A stretch of DNA of 64,000 nt. Origin: Malus domestica (lineage: Eukaryota; Streptophyta; Magnoliopsida; Rosales; Rosaceae). The DNA lies in the NCBI RefSeq assembly GCF_042453785.1, contig NC_091665.1:4041501-4105500 (forward strand). Reading direction: 5' to 3'. Shown here one piece after another: positions 1 through 10,598 of the stretch; positions within the stretch are counted from its first letter, which is position 1, and the number at the start of each line of letters is the position of its first letter. The notes under the pieces are model-generated. The model was not told the origin of the DNA, searched no databases, and saw only the letters and a list, made by a program, of their open reading frames with translations. Position numbers and translations under genes: made by a program.

Positions 1-1571
1 ATGCAATTGAATTCTTGCAGGAGAGAAGTATTTCCAGTTGGAATTCTGTATGCCTCTCGAGAATCGCATTATTCAATATTTAAAGCGGCCAGAATGTATA
101 GAATGGAATGCGAAAAGATTGATTGTCTGATCTCTGGTGAGATTGATTGTGCGGATTTTAAAACTAAACTTCTTGCTCACCAGGATAAACCGGCCATCAT
201 CAACGTTAATATAGGTATGTGTAAGAGTTGAGACACACATTGACACAAATTGAACTCAACCGTATATATGCGCGCACATTTGTGACTCTGGTTTGTTTGT
301 TGGTTGATTTATTGGGTTGCTTGATGTGCAGGAACAACTGTCAAAGGAGCTGTTGACGACTTGGATCTTGTCATAAAGACCCTTGAAGAATGTGGCTTCA
401 AGCAAGATCGTTTCTACATCCATTGCGATGGAGCATTATTTGGACTTATGATGCCCTTTGTCAAACTTGTATGTCATCTCATTTCAACTCTTGTTGTTGT
501 TGTTGTAGATAGGAACATGTCTCTTATGCCTTATTCCCATTAATTCCTTTGGTTCCAAACTGTTTGGTGTTTCGTACATTGCAATTTTTGTTGGGGATGT
601 TTTGGTTGCTAATAATTTATGCTCGTGAAAGCCTGCTCATCCGATTGATCTGCTCTCAGCAATTGGGAATGAGAGCCTTGATTTGGCTCTAATAGTTGAT
701 CTTGACAGTTTATAATCCTTTTTCATGGTTTGGCTAGTTGATTGACACTGATATCTTTGATTGGATAGGATTAATTAATGTTTGCAGTCTACTTTTACTG
801 AATCGTCTTATGACTTCGAAGATGATTGTTTTTATAAGTTTGTTTCCAACTCGGTTAGTGTATGATGAGATTAGAGTCCGCTTGTATTCAAAAAGCTAGT
901 CTGATATAGCTGTAGTAATATTTTCTTTTGCTTCCTCATTATGATATGCGCATATTTTCTGTTCTGGATCAATGCTTCCCGTTTCTCATATGCTTGGTGA
1001 TGAGCAGGCACCAAAAGTTTCGTTCAAGAAGCCCATTGGAAGTGTCAGCGTTTCTGGTCACAAGTTGGTGGGATGTCCAATGCCTTGTGGTGTTCAGATA
1101 ACTAGGCTGGAGCACATTAATGCCCTTTCAAGGAATGTAGAATACCTAGCTTCGAGGGATGCGACAATCATGGGAAGCCGAAACGGTCATGCTCCTATTT
1201 TCTTATGGTACACGCTTAACAAAAAGGGTTACACAGGGTTCCAAAAAGAAGTTCAGAAGTGTCTTAGAAATGCTCACTACTTGAAGGGCCGCCTCCGTGA
1301 TGCTAGAATCAGTGCTATGCTGAATGAGCTAAGTAGCACAGTGGTGTTTGAGCGGCCTAAGGATGAAGAGTTTGTTCGTAAGTGGCAGTTGGCTTGCCAA
1401 GGAAATATTGCACATGTTGTGGTGATGCCGAGTGTCAGTATCGAAAAGTTGGACAATTTCTTAAATGAACTAGTTGAAAAGCGCTCAACTTGGTACGACG
1501 AGAATGTTCAGCCTCCATGTCTTGCAGCTGATGTAGGAACTGAGAATTGTTCCTGCAGGCAGCACAAGTGA
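1..1571 (+). CDS. SDC: Serine decarboxylase, C-terminal part (5' end outside window)
   Basis: PLP-dependent enzyme that decarboxylates serine to ethanolamine, the entry to choline and phosphatidylethanolamine synthesis; probably cytosolic. Three exons are visible: 1-214, 332-468 and 1008-1571. Both introns are GT-AG and the joins keep frame, giving 304 codons and a TGA stop. The family is about 480 residues, so roughly the first third lies upstream of the window. Exon 2 contains FYIHCDGAL, with the cofactor-binding Asp of group II decarboxylases. Exon 3 begins [19 protein letters not shown], whose final Lys (codon 1062-1064) is the expected Schiff-base residue. The C-terminus is Cys-rich (NCSCRQHK). 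No frame breaks are seen. A histidine decarboxylase name is often given to these plant proteins, but serine is the established substrate of the plant family. Confidence 0.9.
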
Positions 1572-2011
1572 TTAAAGTCTTTGCATTGAGCTATTGTATT
1601 GTAGTTTTGATTGAACTTCTGGATCTTGTAGATTGTAGTGTTTTGTTTCAAAGGGGTTCCTCCCCTGGCTCGTAGAACGCTTTACTAGTCATAGCGGATA
1701 TGAAAATGAAATCCCTGTATCAGGGCATTGCTTTTTATGTTATTCAACAGTTACTTGACGCGTTAAGCAAGTGCTTTTTGTTGTGAAACCACTTTTTAAG
1801 GCACTAAAAAGAACTTTGGCATCTTTCCTCTGCTACACGTTGCATATAGTTCTTCAAGCTGGCTACAGATTGGTTTCATGTTCTTTACTTGGGTTTGACA
1901 GATTATCTTGCAGCATCAAATCTTATGGTAAGAAACAAAAGGCTGAGACTGCTGCATCAGTGTTTGCGTTTGCCTTTGCAGTGGGGCGCTGCGCTGATCC
2001 CACTTCCAATA
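1572..2011. other. 3' flank of SDC, no gene seen
   Basis: AT-rich transcribed flank and spacer of the decarboxylase gene. No coding potential or repeat was recognised. The decayed TNL copy begins near its right end. Confidence 0.5.
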
Positions 2012-3288
2012 GCTTCAAGGAAATACGATGTCTTTTTAAGTTTTAGGGGTGAAGACACCACGAGGGTTTCGTACAGCGTTTATACCACAAATTGGACTGG
2101 CAATCATTTAATGTCTTCAAAGACAGACCATGAACCCGAAAGAGGAATCACCATTTCGAAAAAGCTCTTGAGTGCAATCGAAGAATCGAGGATGACTGTC
2201 ATTTTTTGCCAAATTATGCTGCTTCCACTTGGTGCTTGGATGAAATTTGAAAGATTCTTGAATGCATGGAAGCCGGAAACACAATTTTACCAGTTTTTTT
2301 ATGGCCTGGATCCTCCCGATATCCGAAGGCAATTATCAAGTTTTGAGGAAGCCCTCAACAAGCATGAAGAAAGGTTTAAAGAAGACCTAACAAAAGTATA
2401 ACTTTGGAGAGATGCTTTAACAAATTGGCAAATTTTGTCGGGCGGACTCTCAAGGATATGAGTGAAGTCGAGCTTATAAGGAAAATTGCCCACAGAGACT
2501 ACCATTGCTAAGGTCGTCGACAAGCTTTCTTCCGAATGTTAGATATGTTACTAAAACAAACGGGCTCTTTTATGTGCAGAAGCCACTTCTCTCCCCAATC
2601 TTGAAGCGGAATTATGAAGTTTATGATGATGATCAAGGAACCGATATGATAAAGAAATTTTTTCACTGGAAGAAGGTTTTTCTCGTTCTCGATGATGTGA
2701 GTGAATCAATCCAACAAGAAATGTTGGCTAGAAACAAAGGCAGGTTTGGTTCGGGGAGTAAAATCGTCATTAAAACTAGAGGTCAACAACTGCTCATCAG
2801 ACATGATGTTGACATTCTACATTTGATCTGAGAACAAAGATCCGCGATATCACTGTATCTGTCTTATCAAAAAAGCCTTCAAAAACGATGGAACTTGAAG
2901 AAGATTACTTGGAACTATCTAAACTTTTCGTCAAGTATTGCCTTGGTCATCCGTTAGCTCTTTAATTTTGGGTTCCTTTATGTATTATAAAAGCCGGAAT
3001 ACATGTTATGATGGACTGACTGAGATGGAGAAGAGAGTTTTCCTTGACATTGCATGTTTCTTTAAGGAAGAGTACAGGGAGCGAGTGGTTGAAATACTAG
3101 GGTGCTATTTTTTCGACGCTCGTAACCTGGTAGATGCTCTGGTTGAGAAATCTTTTTTAACTAATACCAATTACAACTACGCCGAGATGCATGATTTGAT
3201 GCAAGATATGGGAAGGGAAAATTGTTCGTCAAGAGTCTCATTTCATTGGTGGAGATGTGCAGTCTGTTTTGGCGTCAGGAGGACATAA
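2012..3288 (+). pseudogene. Degenerate TIR-NBS-LRR fragment (TNL0)
   Basis: Broken relative of the TNL genes at 31.5-55 kb. A TIR start, KYDVFLSFRGEDT, is readable at about 2026-2064. The frame then shifts around the conserved SPNYAASTWCL block and stops at 2399-2401. Part of the TIR/NBS linker survives in broken frames. From 2505 the NBS resumes with kinase-2 VFLVLDDV and an RNBS-B-like GSGSKIVIKTR block. The P-loop segment between them is missing. A further frame break follows, then DGLTEMEKRVFLDIACFF and MHDLMQDMGRE (the MHD region) up to about 3240. No LRR exons follow. Several frameshifts, a deleted P-loop and the missing LRR make it non-functional as an NLR. It shows that TNL duplication in this region is older than the intact pair. 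Confidence 0.85.
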
Positions 3289-3701
3289 TTTTACCATTTT
3301 ATGTAGTATTTTTGTACAGTACTTGTAGCATATCAGATTATTCTAGTGTTGCGCCCAATGGCCTAATGTGCCTCCATATTACTCAATGTATTGTCTACGT
3401 ATTTGGCTCGAGTGACGTAACAAGTGAAAATGAAACCTTGCATCAGTCTTTGAAAGGTCTTGGGCCTCTCTACCCATTACAAATTTATTTCGGATTGTAT
3501 GCTCACATTCTAACGTGATACAACATTACCCGGCTCATGCCGTGCACCATTTAAAAGCCAAAAGGAAAATATTTGAAATGGATGAACTAATCAACCAGAA
3601 CAGCTTCTGGATATTGAAAATTTGAGGCATTATTGCATAACACAGCTAGCTAGGACTAATATAACGATTACTATTGTAATCGGTGCCTTGGGATCCACGT
3701 T
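3289..3701. other. Spacer, no gene seen
   Basis: AT-rich spacer between the TNL0 remnant and the 3' end of the minus-strand P450 gene. No open frame or repeat was recognised. Confidence 0.4.
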
Positions 3702-6700
3702 TTAAAGTCGCTCAGCTACAATTGGATACTTGTTTTTTGGCATCCTTACAAGTGTTGGCTGGACTGAATCATCCTTCTCCAGAGGACTCCACCTGCATTG
3801 GATAAATATATTGTTATCCTATGCATCTTACTAATTAGATATAAAAAAAAAATGAGTGGTGATATTCCCATCCTGATGTCTTATTTCCCCACCCACCTTT
3901 TTATGAATTTTTTAATTACAAATTTATCCATTTGTAAAATGACTAATAGGGACCTTACTTACTCCTTTTTGCATTAATTTTTTTTTTATAAAAAAAGAAA
4001 AGTTTAGAAAATTTGTCTCCCATAAACCCTAACTCATCCTTTTCATCCCCTTTCATTCAGAGAAAGCAAAAAGAATGAATTTAGAAGATGACATTTCTAT
4101 GGAACAAGTAGATGACTATGTTTCTGTCGAACAGGTAAAAGATAATTTTATGTGGACCATCTTGATTTGTCAACATGAATAATTGAAGCATAGCTTTGTG
4201 ACTTTTTATTTGAATTTGCATTAGGTTAGGGTACAATTTGTTTCATGTTTTCCTATGAGAATTCCTAGAATTCGTTGGAATTGTTTTAATTAGGTTAGGG
4301 AAAATTTGGAAATGACACTCAAATTGGTATGCATCTCGAAAAGGACACTCAAATTGGAATTTGGAAGGAAACATGGTTTTTTTTTTCTTTTCTTTTTTTC
4401 CTATTTTTAGAAGGTTTGTTTATTTATTTATTTTTTTTAAAGAAATTTGGAAATGACACTCAAATTGGTATGCATCTCGAAAAGGACACTCAAATTGGAA
4501 TTTGGAAGGAAACATGGTTTTTTTTTTCTTTTCTTTTTTTCCTATTTTTAGAAGGTTTGTTTATTTATTTATTTTTTTTAAAGAAATTTATCTCTAATTA
4601 TATATAGGGTTATTTTAGGAATAATAGTGGGTGGGAAAATAACATTTTAATTTTTTAACTTTTTATAGTGGGTGTAAATATAATGTGGGTGGTGAAATAA
4701 GACAACGGGTGGGTTTAGCAGTCCTCAAAAAAATTTGTGCTTCTTACTTGTATCTGCACACCAGATGATGAATGAACACTGAGATTTCAAGCTTTGCCAG
4801 GTTGAGTCCGGGGCACATACGCTGTCCACTACCGAATCCAAGAAAGCTAAAAGGCTTCAGGGGTTGCTGCATTTTGTTCAAAAATTATTTAGCAATGTAA
4901 TAGTTTCAGGAAGTTATCTATATCAACTACTGATTGGTTATATGGGGACGGACTTACATCAAACCGCGAGGGATCAAACTTTTGAGGATTGGGGAAGACT
5001 TCTGGGTCATGGTGAATGGAGACGACGTCCAAATTGACAGACCAGCCTTTCTCTATTTTGTATCCTGTAATGTGGATTCATGATTTAGAGCCACATATTC
5101 AAACTTGTATAGAGAACAATATGGCTGCTTTTGTAATCTGGTTTTTTGGAGTCAAAGTGTTGTACCATCAATCTCGAAATTCTGGGCAGCTTTTCTTGAA
5201 TACCAAGGCAAAATAGTAGCTCTCCGAAGAGTTTCGCTGATTACTTTCGCAGTGTAAGGCATGTTGTTAACTTCATCCCATGTTAGATTTGCTCCACTGT
5301 CTCGGTTTGCTTCGATTTTTTTGTGCTCATCCTGCAAATTTGACAACATTTAGTTTTTAGTCTTCGGCGGAAATCAAATATCAATCAAACGATGCCTAGA
5401 TGGCAAAGATACATTACCCTTAGTTGTTCCAGAACAGTAGGATTTTCTCCGAGGAATTTAATAAGCCATGTGAGCCCAGCAGTTGTAGTATCATGGCCTG
5501 CAACCAGCAGAGTTAATATGTTGTCCTTCAGTTGTTGATCAGTGAGTTTATCTTTATTATCTTCATCCCCTTCTCCTTTGCTATGTTTCATAATCAGCGA
5601 TTCTAAAAAATCTTGCTGAAAGCCACCTCTTCCACTTCTTCTTTTAGAAATGGTCGAGTCTAACATCGCATACATCCTATCCCGTGCCTGATAAAAGAGA
5701 ACAATGTATTCGAGATGAATCCAAAAATTTCCTTCCATCTTTGACAGTTACAAGTTGTAAAAAACTACATAAGAACTGATACCTGAATGCCGCTATGGAA
5801 CGCTGTCCCAGGGATCTTAAATGGCAAGGATGCAAAGGAGGAAGAGATGAGTTTAAAATTTGACCGAAATTGCTCCTGCTCCTCACCAGCAGGCTCCAGA
5901 CTCATGATCATGTTGCCAATCACTTTGAGAGTGAACTGCAAAAACATAAAAGATGAAATGATTATCAATCGGGCCTGAAGTCAAGAGTGTAGAAAAGAAA
6001 ATTTTGCTTGTTCACTTGGTAACTCGATACTGAACTGTAGAAGCCTCTTCAAGAACCAGTACAGTTCGTCCAGGCCACTGTTCTAGTGTTTCAATTGCCA
6101 GAGTATTGATGAACTGGAAATATTTTTTGAGGCCATCAACCGATAGGGGCTCTGCAATCAACCGCCTAAGGCGCTTGTGTTCTTCGCCGGTTGTTTGGAG
6201 CAAGCTGGTAGGCCCTAGCACCTGCTGCCCGGTGTAGAATAGGTTTAAGCTAACCATCCCATCTCTTCCTGCTAACAAAATCTTACTGGCTTCCCTCCCA
6301 GTCATGAACACTGTAAATCTCCCCAACACAAAACTCTTGAAAACTTTTCCATACCTACATAAAAACCAAGCTTAGTACTTACTGAAATATCACATATAGA
6401 TTTCTTTCGGATATTTTGGAAAGAGCAAGTGATTTTCACACTCGTGTTTTCTCCTTTTGAATTCTCTCCTTGTTTCTGTCCCTTGATTCCCAAGGAAGCA
6501 AAGAGAGTGAAAATCACTTCCCTTTCGGAAATTCATTTTCTCGTTACAGAATTCAAAAAATGTAATCGATTTACCTCTGCTGCCTCTTGTTCATGAAGCT
6601 GTATATACCAGATGGACTTGAAAACTCCGAAATAAATGAGAAGCTCTCTCCCACAATAGGCCAACCCAAGCTGCCCGGGATATCCTCCATGCTTTTCGGT

Positions 6701-6786
6701 GACGAGGTCCAAGATTGCAGCACGAAAAAAGCAGAAAAAACAAAAATGGACAGCAATGCCAGGATGATCAAGATGAAGAGCGCCAT
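3702..6786 (-). CDS. CYP722A1: Cytochrome P450, CYP722A1-like (CYP85 clan)
   Basis: Haem monooxygenase, ER-anchored by an N-terminal hydrophobic helix ([17 protein letters not shown]) and a Pro/Gly hinge. Eight exons on the minus strand: 6575-6786, 6036-6354, 5783-5935, 5418-5687, 5166-5331, 4958-5064, 4748-4866 and 3702-3792. All introns are GT-AG and every join keeps frame, giving 478 residues, normal for a P450. Motifs in order: I-helix AGHDTT (exon 4), K-helix ETLR (exon 5), PSRF (exon 6) and haem loop [10 protein letters not shown] with the ligand Cys (exon 7). The last exon, 30 codons ending VAERL, lies beyond an 875-bp transposon in the final intron and is easy to miss. Overall sequence resembles my memory of Arabidopsis CYP722A1; CYP707A and CYP716 fit less well. 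The substrate is not established here. No damage is seen in the coding exons. Confidence 0.85.
3853..4727. mobile_element. Inverted-repeat DNA transposon derivative in the last P450 intron
   Basis: The two ends are imperfect inverted repeats over about 45 bp. Both begin TGAG and share TGTCTTATTT and CCACCCAC. Short GTGGGT motifs cluster near both ends. Runs of A flank both sides, which could hide the target duplication. Inside, 4024-4134 looks like a 5' leader, an ATG at 4075, about 20 codons ([19 protein letters not shown]) and a GT donor, as if the first exon of a transposase or host gene survives. This suggests a deletion derivative of a larger Mutator- or hAT-type element. The superfamily is not certain. 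It sits 20 bp inside the P450 intron donor at 4747. Confidence 0.65.
4302..4583. repeat. Perfect 141-bp tandem duplication
   Basis: Two adjacent 141-bp copies (4302-4442 and 4443-4583) read identically, including poly-T and TTTA runs. The unit is divisible by three, so an open frame simply repeats. It lies inside the transposon in the P450 intron and must be recent. Confidence 0.9.
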
Positions 6787-7264
6787 TGCAAGTTTTGGCT
6801 AATCGAAAGATTATCAGATGATCGTCTGTCTTTTGACTCTAATTACACTCTTAAATCATATTTTGCAATGAAGGATACTTTAACATGGCTCCCATTACTT
6901 GTAATTAGCGCCAGCAATTAAGTAAACGTTAGATGTTTGATGAGCTCTTGTTTTAGCGTTTTTGTTTCTTCCTTAATTGGTACTTTGGGGAGGCCATTGT
7001 TTTTCTTCTTGTTCTTCTATTTTTCTATAGTAGGCTGATTATTATTTTTTTAATCAGGCTTCGTGCTAATCTATTTCTTAATTTAATCACTAATCCGTGA
7101 CAATGGGACATAAAAAGAATCGGAAGTTTAATTTGTCTTCATTTGTGAGTGATAGTGAAAATTACAATGCCGGCCCTTGCTAGCTTATATGTATTATTCT
7201 TACAAAATCTCCATATTTTATTAAGACAATTATTGTATATTAGCACTTGTATTTTGGTTCAGCA

Positions 7265-7905
7265 TTAAGAGTATAAATTTCGCATCGGAGAAAGAAATGA
7301 CTTTGCATGCGTTATGAGTAATTGGGCTACTTCTCATATTGCCAATTGGTTTTATAGTGAAACCTCAACTTTCTTCATGACATTAGAGCAGATTGTCCCA
7401 CGTGTGAAGCTCAACGGCTGCACATGCTCCACGGTACACAATTTGTGTTGTCTACGTGTTAGGTTTGAAATATATCACTCGTGAAAGAGTGTGTTGAGAG
7501 TATGAATCCCACATCTGAGAAAGAAGGAATCTTACTTGTGCTTATGAGTAATTTGGCTACTTTTCATATTGACAATTGATTTTAGGGAGTTTTAACAAAA
7601 CACTCTCGGTATTGTTCACTTTTAACGAAAAACCACATTTTACCTTTTCCTGGTACTATTCACTACACTTTTATTTGTCATTTTTTGTTAAAACAAAAGT
7701 TTTTTTTGAACTTTTCGTCAGTTTTCCTTTGATTTTATGGTGAATCTCAATTTCCTTCATGGTACTAGAGTAAGTTGTCATGCATGTGAAGTCTAACGGT
7801 CACACGTGCTCTACGTCACCCAACTTGTGTTGTCTACATGTTAGGCTTAAAAATTCGCCAATTGATTTTACGGTAAAACCTTCACTGAGGTAATGAAGAA
7901 CGAAA
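7265..7905. repeat. Diverged repeat present in two copies
   Basis: Two related blocks, near 7265-7490 and 7490-7905, share the order GTAT(A/G)AAT..CGCATC/CACATC..GAGAAAGAA, then ..TTATGAGTAATT.GGCTACTT, then ..TTGTGTTGTCTACGTGTTAGG. The second copy is split by the MITE-like insertion at 7575-7735. The blocks look like remnants of an LTR or other dispersed repeat; the family was not identified. Confidence 0.5.
7575..7735. mobile_element. Short MITE-like insertion
   Basis: AT-rich block beginning GGGAGTTTTAACAAAAC and ending near TCGTCAGTTTTCCTTTG, with GTTAAAAC and TTTTAACGAAAA elements in both orientations. I associate this type with abundant small elements of apple and pear genomes (memory, not checked). 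It interrupts the second copy of the surrounding repeat. Confidence 0.45.
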
Positions 7906-9489
7906 AATTGGCAATTGATTTTATAGTGGAACCTCCACTGAGGCAATTGATTTGCTGTCATGTTTGATTAGTAATTTAATTTGCATATTAATTTAGACAT
8001 AATAGATTAACGACTCAAAAATAAAGAGTCTGTTCTCGGTGACAACCATCGGATATGTTAATATGGGGCTTAGAAATTGGATTGCATCGGATTGGAGAGC
8101 ATAGCACTAATCCAATGGTTGAATAATTTAAAAAAAAAACTAATCCAATGGTTCAATTAAATCACAAGTCTTGGTGTCGAGCAACATATCCGGTTAACTT
8201 GCGTCGGGTCACGAATCAAGCTCCCGATCTAGGTCTTGTGCCCATTTCACTACGTGTCGGAGTTTCTGAGTTGGACCGATGTCTCCATTCAGTTCCCCGA
8301 CATCAATAGTTCTCTAACCAGGTCTTTTGATTTCGATGTCCCTAGTCCAAGTCTACAAGTGTCAAGTTCTCTAGGCTAGGTACCGAGCCCCGGAAGTTCC
8401 AGTCTGTGTCTCAGGTGTCCAAGTTCCCTGTTCGAGTCCTGAACCTCCAAGTTCTTGACCCCAGTCAAGCTCAACCCTAAGATCTCTAATAGTCGAGTTC
8501 CATGGTCTGGGTCCTAGGCGTCTATGTTACTGCGTCGCGACCTAAAGAGTTGGGATTCCTGGGCCTTGACTCGGCGATCAGGGTTCTAGTCTACGTCTAG
8601 GGCGTATGTCCAGTCCCGCACATTGAGCCACTGAGCCGAAACCTGTTCACCAACTACAAGTTATCTCAATTGTTTTGAATGGATTAGTTTTCCTAGGTAA
8701 ACACAAATTCTCTTCACTTTTGAGTACCAAATATCGGATTGATTTAACACTTATCCTACCTACCAAACAAAGCCAAAAGAAGTAGAATGCCGGTCACAAT
8801 AAGCCATGATAGATTCCCACTGATACTTCTACGTTCATTCTTCTTTCCCCCACTTTCTTGTCCTTTTGAGATTTGTACACAAGGTAAGTGCTGTACCTGG
8901 TCACTGCCACCTATGTTCTATATTATATAAGAAAAATGACTTGGATATATATGCTTTGATGAATCGAGATCCGGCAATCCGAAGCCAAAGGATCGAGTAA
9001 TCTTGACCGCTCATTTCAGATCTTACGGCCCCCATCAGTCCATCACACTACGTCAATTCATCCTTTGACATTCCTTAGATTGTGGGTAGTGAAAGAGTAA
9101 AACTAAAAGGTTACCTTCAAAAAAGAGGAAAACTAAAAGAATAAGGACACTAAGCAAAAAAACAGCAGCAGCAGCAGATCCAATTACTATATACCAAACG
9201 ACATAGACTACTTTCCCAAATTCCCAATTGAGAGAGTTCTTACGCATGTCAGACACATAGGTTACTCCAAAGTTATTCACGCAATGCATGCATTATATAA
9301 AAATGATATCATTGTGATGGTAATCAAGTGGCTAAACAATTTCCAAATTTACTAACACACCGCAAATTTACAAACCATGCCCTGGTCTGTGCTGTATAGC
9401 ATTTTGCTAACCATGTACTTACTGAAGCTAAAGCATTTAGATAGAACAAAGTACCTTTCACAGACTTACATATCTTTTTAGCTGCTGCC

Positions 9490-9850
9490 TGCGACTTGCT
9501 TCTCTTCATCCCAAATTTGTGAATACCTTCCACATAATTAGCCCCTTCACCTTCTCAAGAACCCAAGAACCTGCGGTTCACCACCGTCTATTATTTTACA
9601 AACTACTGCACAAAGATGTTGGTAAATGACCCTTTTGCTCAATAATCGTCAAAATCTTTTGTATCACTTTCATATCTCCCTTCTCTTTCAAGTACTCCAG
9701 AAATGCAGCCAAAGAAGAAAAATTATTCAACTTCCAGCAGGGTTCACATGTAAAGTTGGCTGCCTTTTTCATTGATTCCTCTCCTGTCTGACCATCTGTA
9801 CGGTAACCATTGCCAAAAAACCTACTGCACCTGCATAACCTTTCCACTTT
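9490..9850 (-). pseudogene. PPR gene fragment (3' end only)
   Basis: Minus-strand remnant matching the last ~80 codons of the intact PPR gene at 11.4-12.9 kb. Readable blocks are DGQTGEESMKKAANFTCEP, LEYLKEKGDMKVIQKIL and KGHLPTSLC, aligned to its final repeats. The region coding for all earlier repeats is absent, the frame stops early, and similarity continues into the 3' flank. It is the decayed third member of a tandem PPR cluster, all on the same strand. Confidence 0.8.
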
Positions 9851-10285
9851 TCAATTTCCATGGCTGTGTATGCCTTCCACATCCGTTGTTAGTATAAAAC
9901 GCAGCATCTAAGTATCTTATACATTTTAATGTTGAAGTGTTCACAGTTGTACATAATGATTAAATTGGAAAAGATCTTGAAGTTCTTTCTACTTGTTCAG
10001 CTGGTAAAAAGAAGAGCACTTTCACAAAGGTTTAATGAATTTTTACTAAAGATATTTTTGTGAACATCATGTGAAAAATGTGACTAAGTTGTCAGCTTGT
10101 TTAGTCAATTAAAACATAAAAATTAACATATCGGGAAAAAATAAACCTCTACTCTGCATGTGTGAGACTGAAACTTTCGGAAGTCTAAACATCACTTCCT
10201 GGTTTAACACGTGGTTTAAGGGTGATTTTGGACTGCCAAAATCATCGCTTTTGCTATCGCATGTAAGTTGTAACTAGCACCTACC
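9851..10285. other. Spacer, nothing recognised
   Basis: AT-rich spacer between the PPR fragment and the 5S-containing insertion. It ends with the left copy of that insertion's 18-bp target duplication (10286-10303). Confidence 0.5.
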
Positions 10286-10303
10286 AAGATTTTAACTGCA
10301 GTA

Positions 10304-10580
10304 ACAACACAACAAAGCCTTTTCCCACCAAGTGGGGTCGGCTGTGGGGGATGCAACACGAGGACTTCCCAGGCGGTCACCCATCCTAGTACTATTCTCG
10401 CCCAAACTCGTTTAACTTCGGAGTTCGGATGGGATCCGGTGCATGTGAGCTGGTATGATCGCATCCCAAGGATTCGACGTAATCTAGGAGTGCCGGCTGT
10501 CGACTACCTGACGCCCTCCCCCTCCTCTTTTATCCGGGCTTGGGACCGGCAATGTAAGATAAACTTACACAGGCGGAGTT
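10304..10580 (-). mobile_element. Chimeric LINE (RTE-like)/5S rRNA retro-insertion
   Basis: A 277-bp minus-strand insertion flanked by identical 18-bp direct repeats, AAGATTTTAACTGCAGTA, at 10286-10303 and 10581-10598. Such long target duplications are typical of LINE-driven insertion. Read on the minus strand it has three parts. First is about 113 bp resembling plant RTE 5' leader sequence (AACTCCGCCTGTGTAAG..., GGTCCCAAGCCCGG). Next is a full-length 5S rRNA sequence. Last is about 44 bp matching the 3' end of the LINE at 56.2 kb (AGCCGACCCCACTT.GTG, AAAAGGCTTTGTTGT) with a TTG-type tail. Template switching of LINE reverse transcriptase onto 5S RNA and back would explain it. A small repeated family (SINE-like) is the alternative. 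Confidence 0.8.
10348..10467 (-). rRNA. 5S rRNA sequence (retro-inserted copy)
   Basis: 120 bp on the minus strand, starting GGGATGCGATCATACCAGC and ending GTGTTGCATCCC, colinear with plant 5S rRNA over its whole length. Pol III internal control elements are recognisable: a diverged box A (AGTTAAACGAGT), an intermediate element GATGGGTGACC and box C (AAGTCCTCGTGTTGC). A few substitutions are seen relative to the plant consensus I remember. Because it is embedded in a LINE-like insertion rather than a tandem 5S array, it is most likely a processed pseudogene, though it may keep promoter activity. Confidence 0.85.
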
Positions 10581-10598
10581 AAGATTTTAACTGCAGTA

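Larger units (their letters stand above)
6787..9489. other. Long intergenic spacer with repeat debris
   Basis: No convincing gene. It holds the upstream region of the P450, a diffuse duplicated repeat (7265-7905), a short MITE-like insertion (7575-7735) and an unusual GC-richer stretch (about 8165-8640). The remainder to 9489 is AT-rich sequence with no recognised feature. Confidence 0.5.

Noticed and set aside
10348-10467. Functional 5S rRNA locus or Cassandra-type LTR carrying 5S
   Set aside because: It is a single copy with no tandem spacer. The flanks are LINE-like with an 18-bp target duplication, not a TG...CA LTR with a 5-bp duplication.
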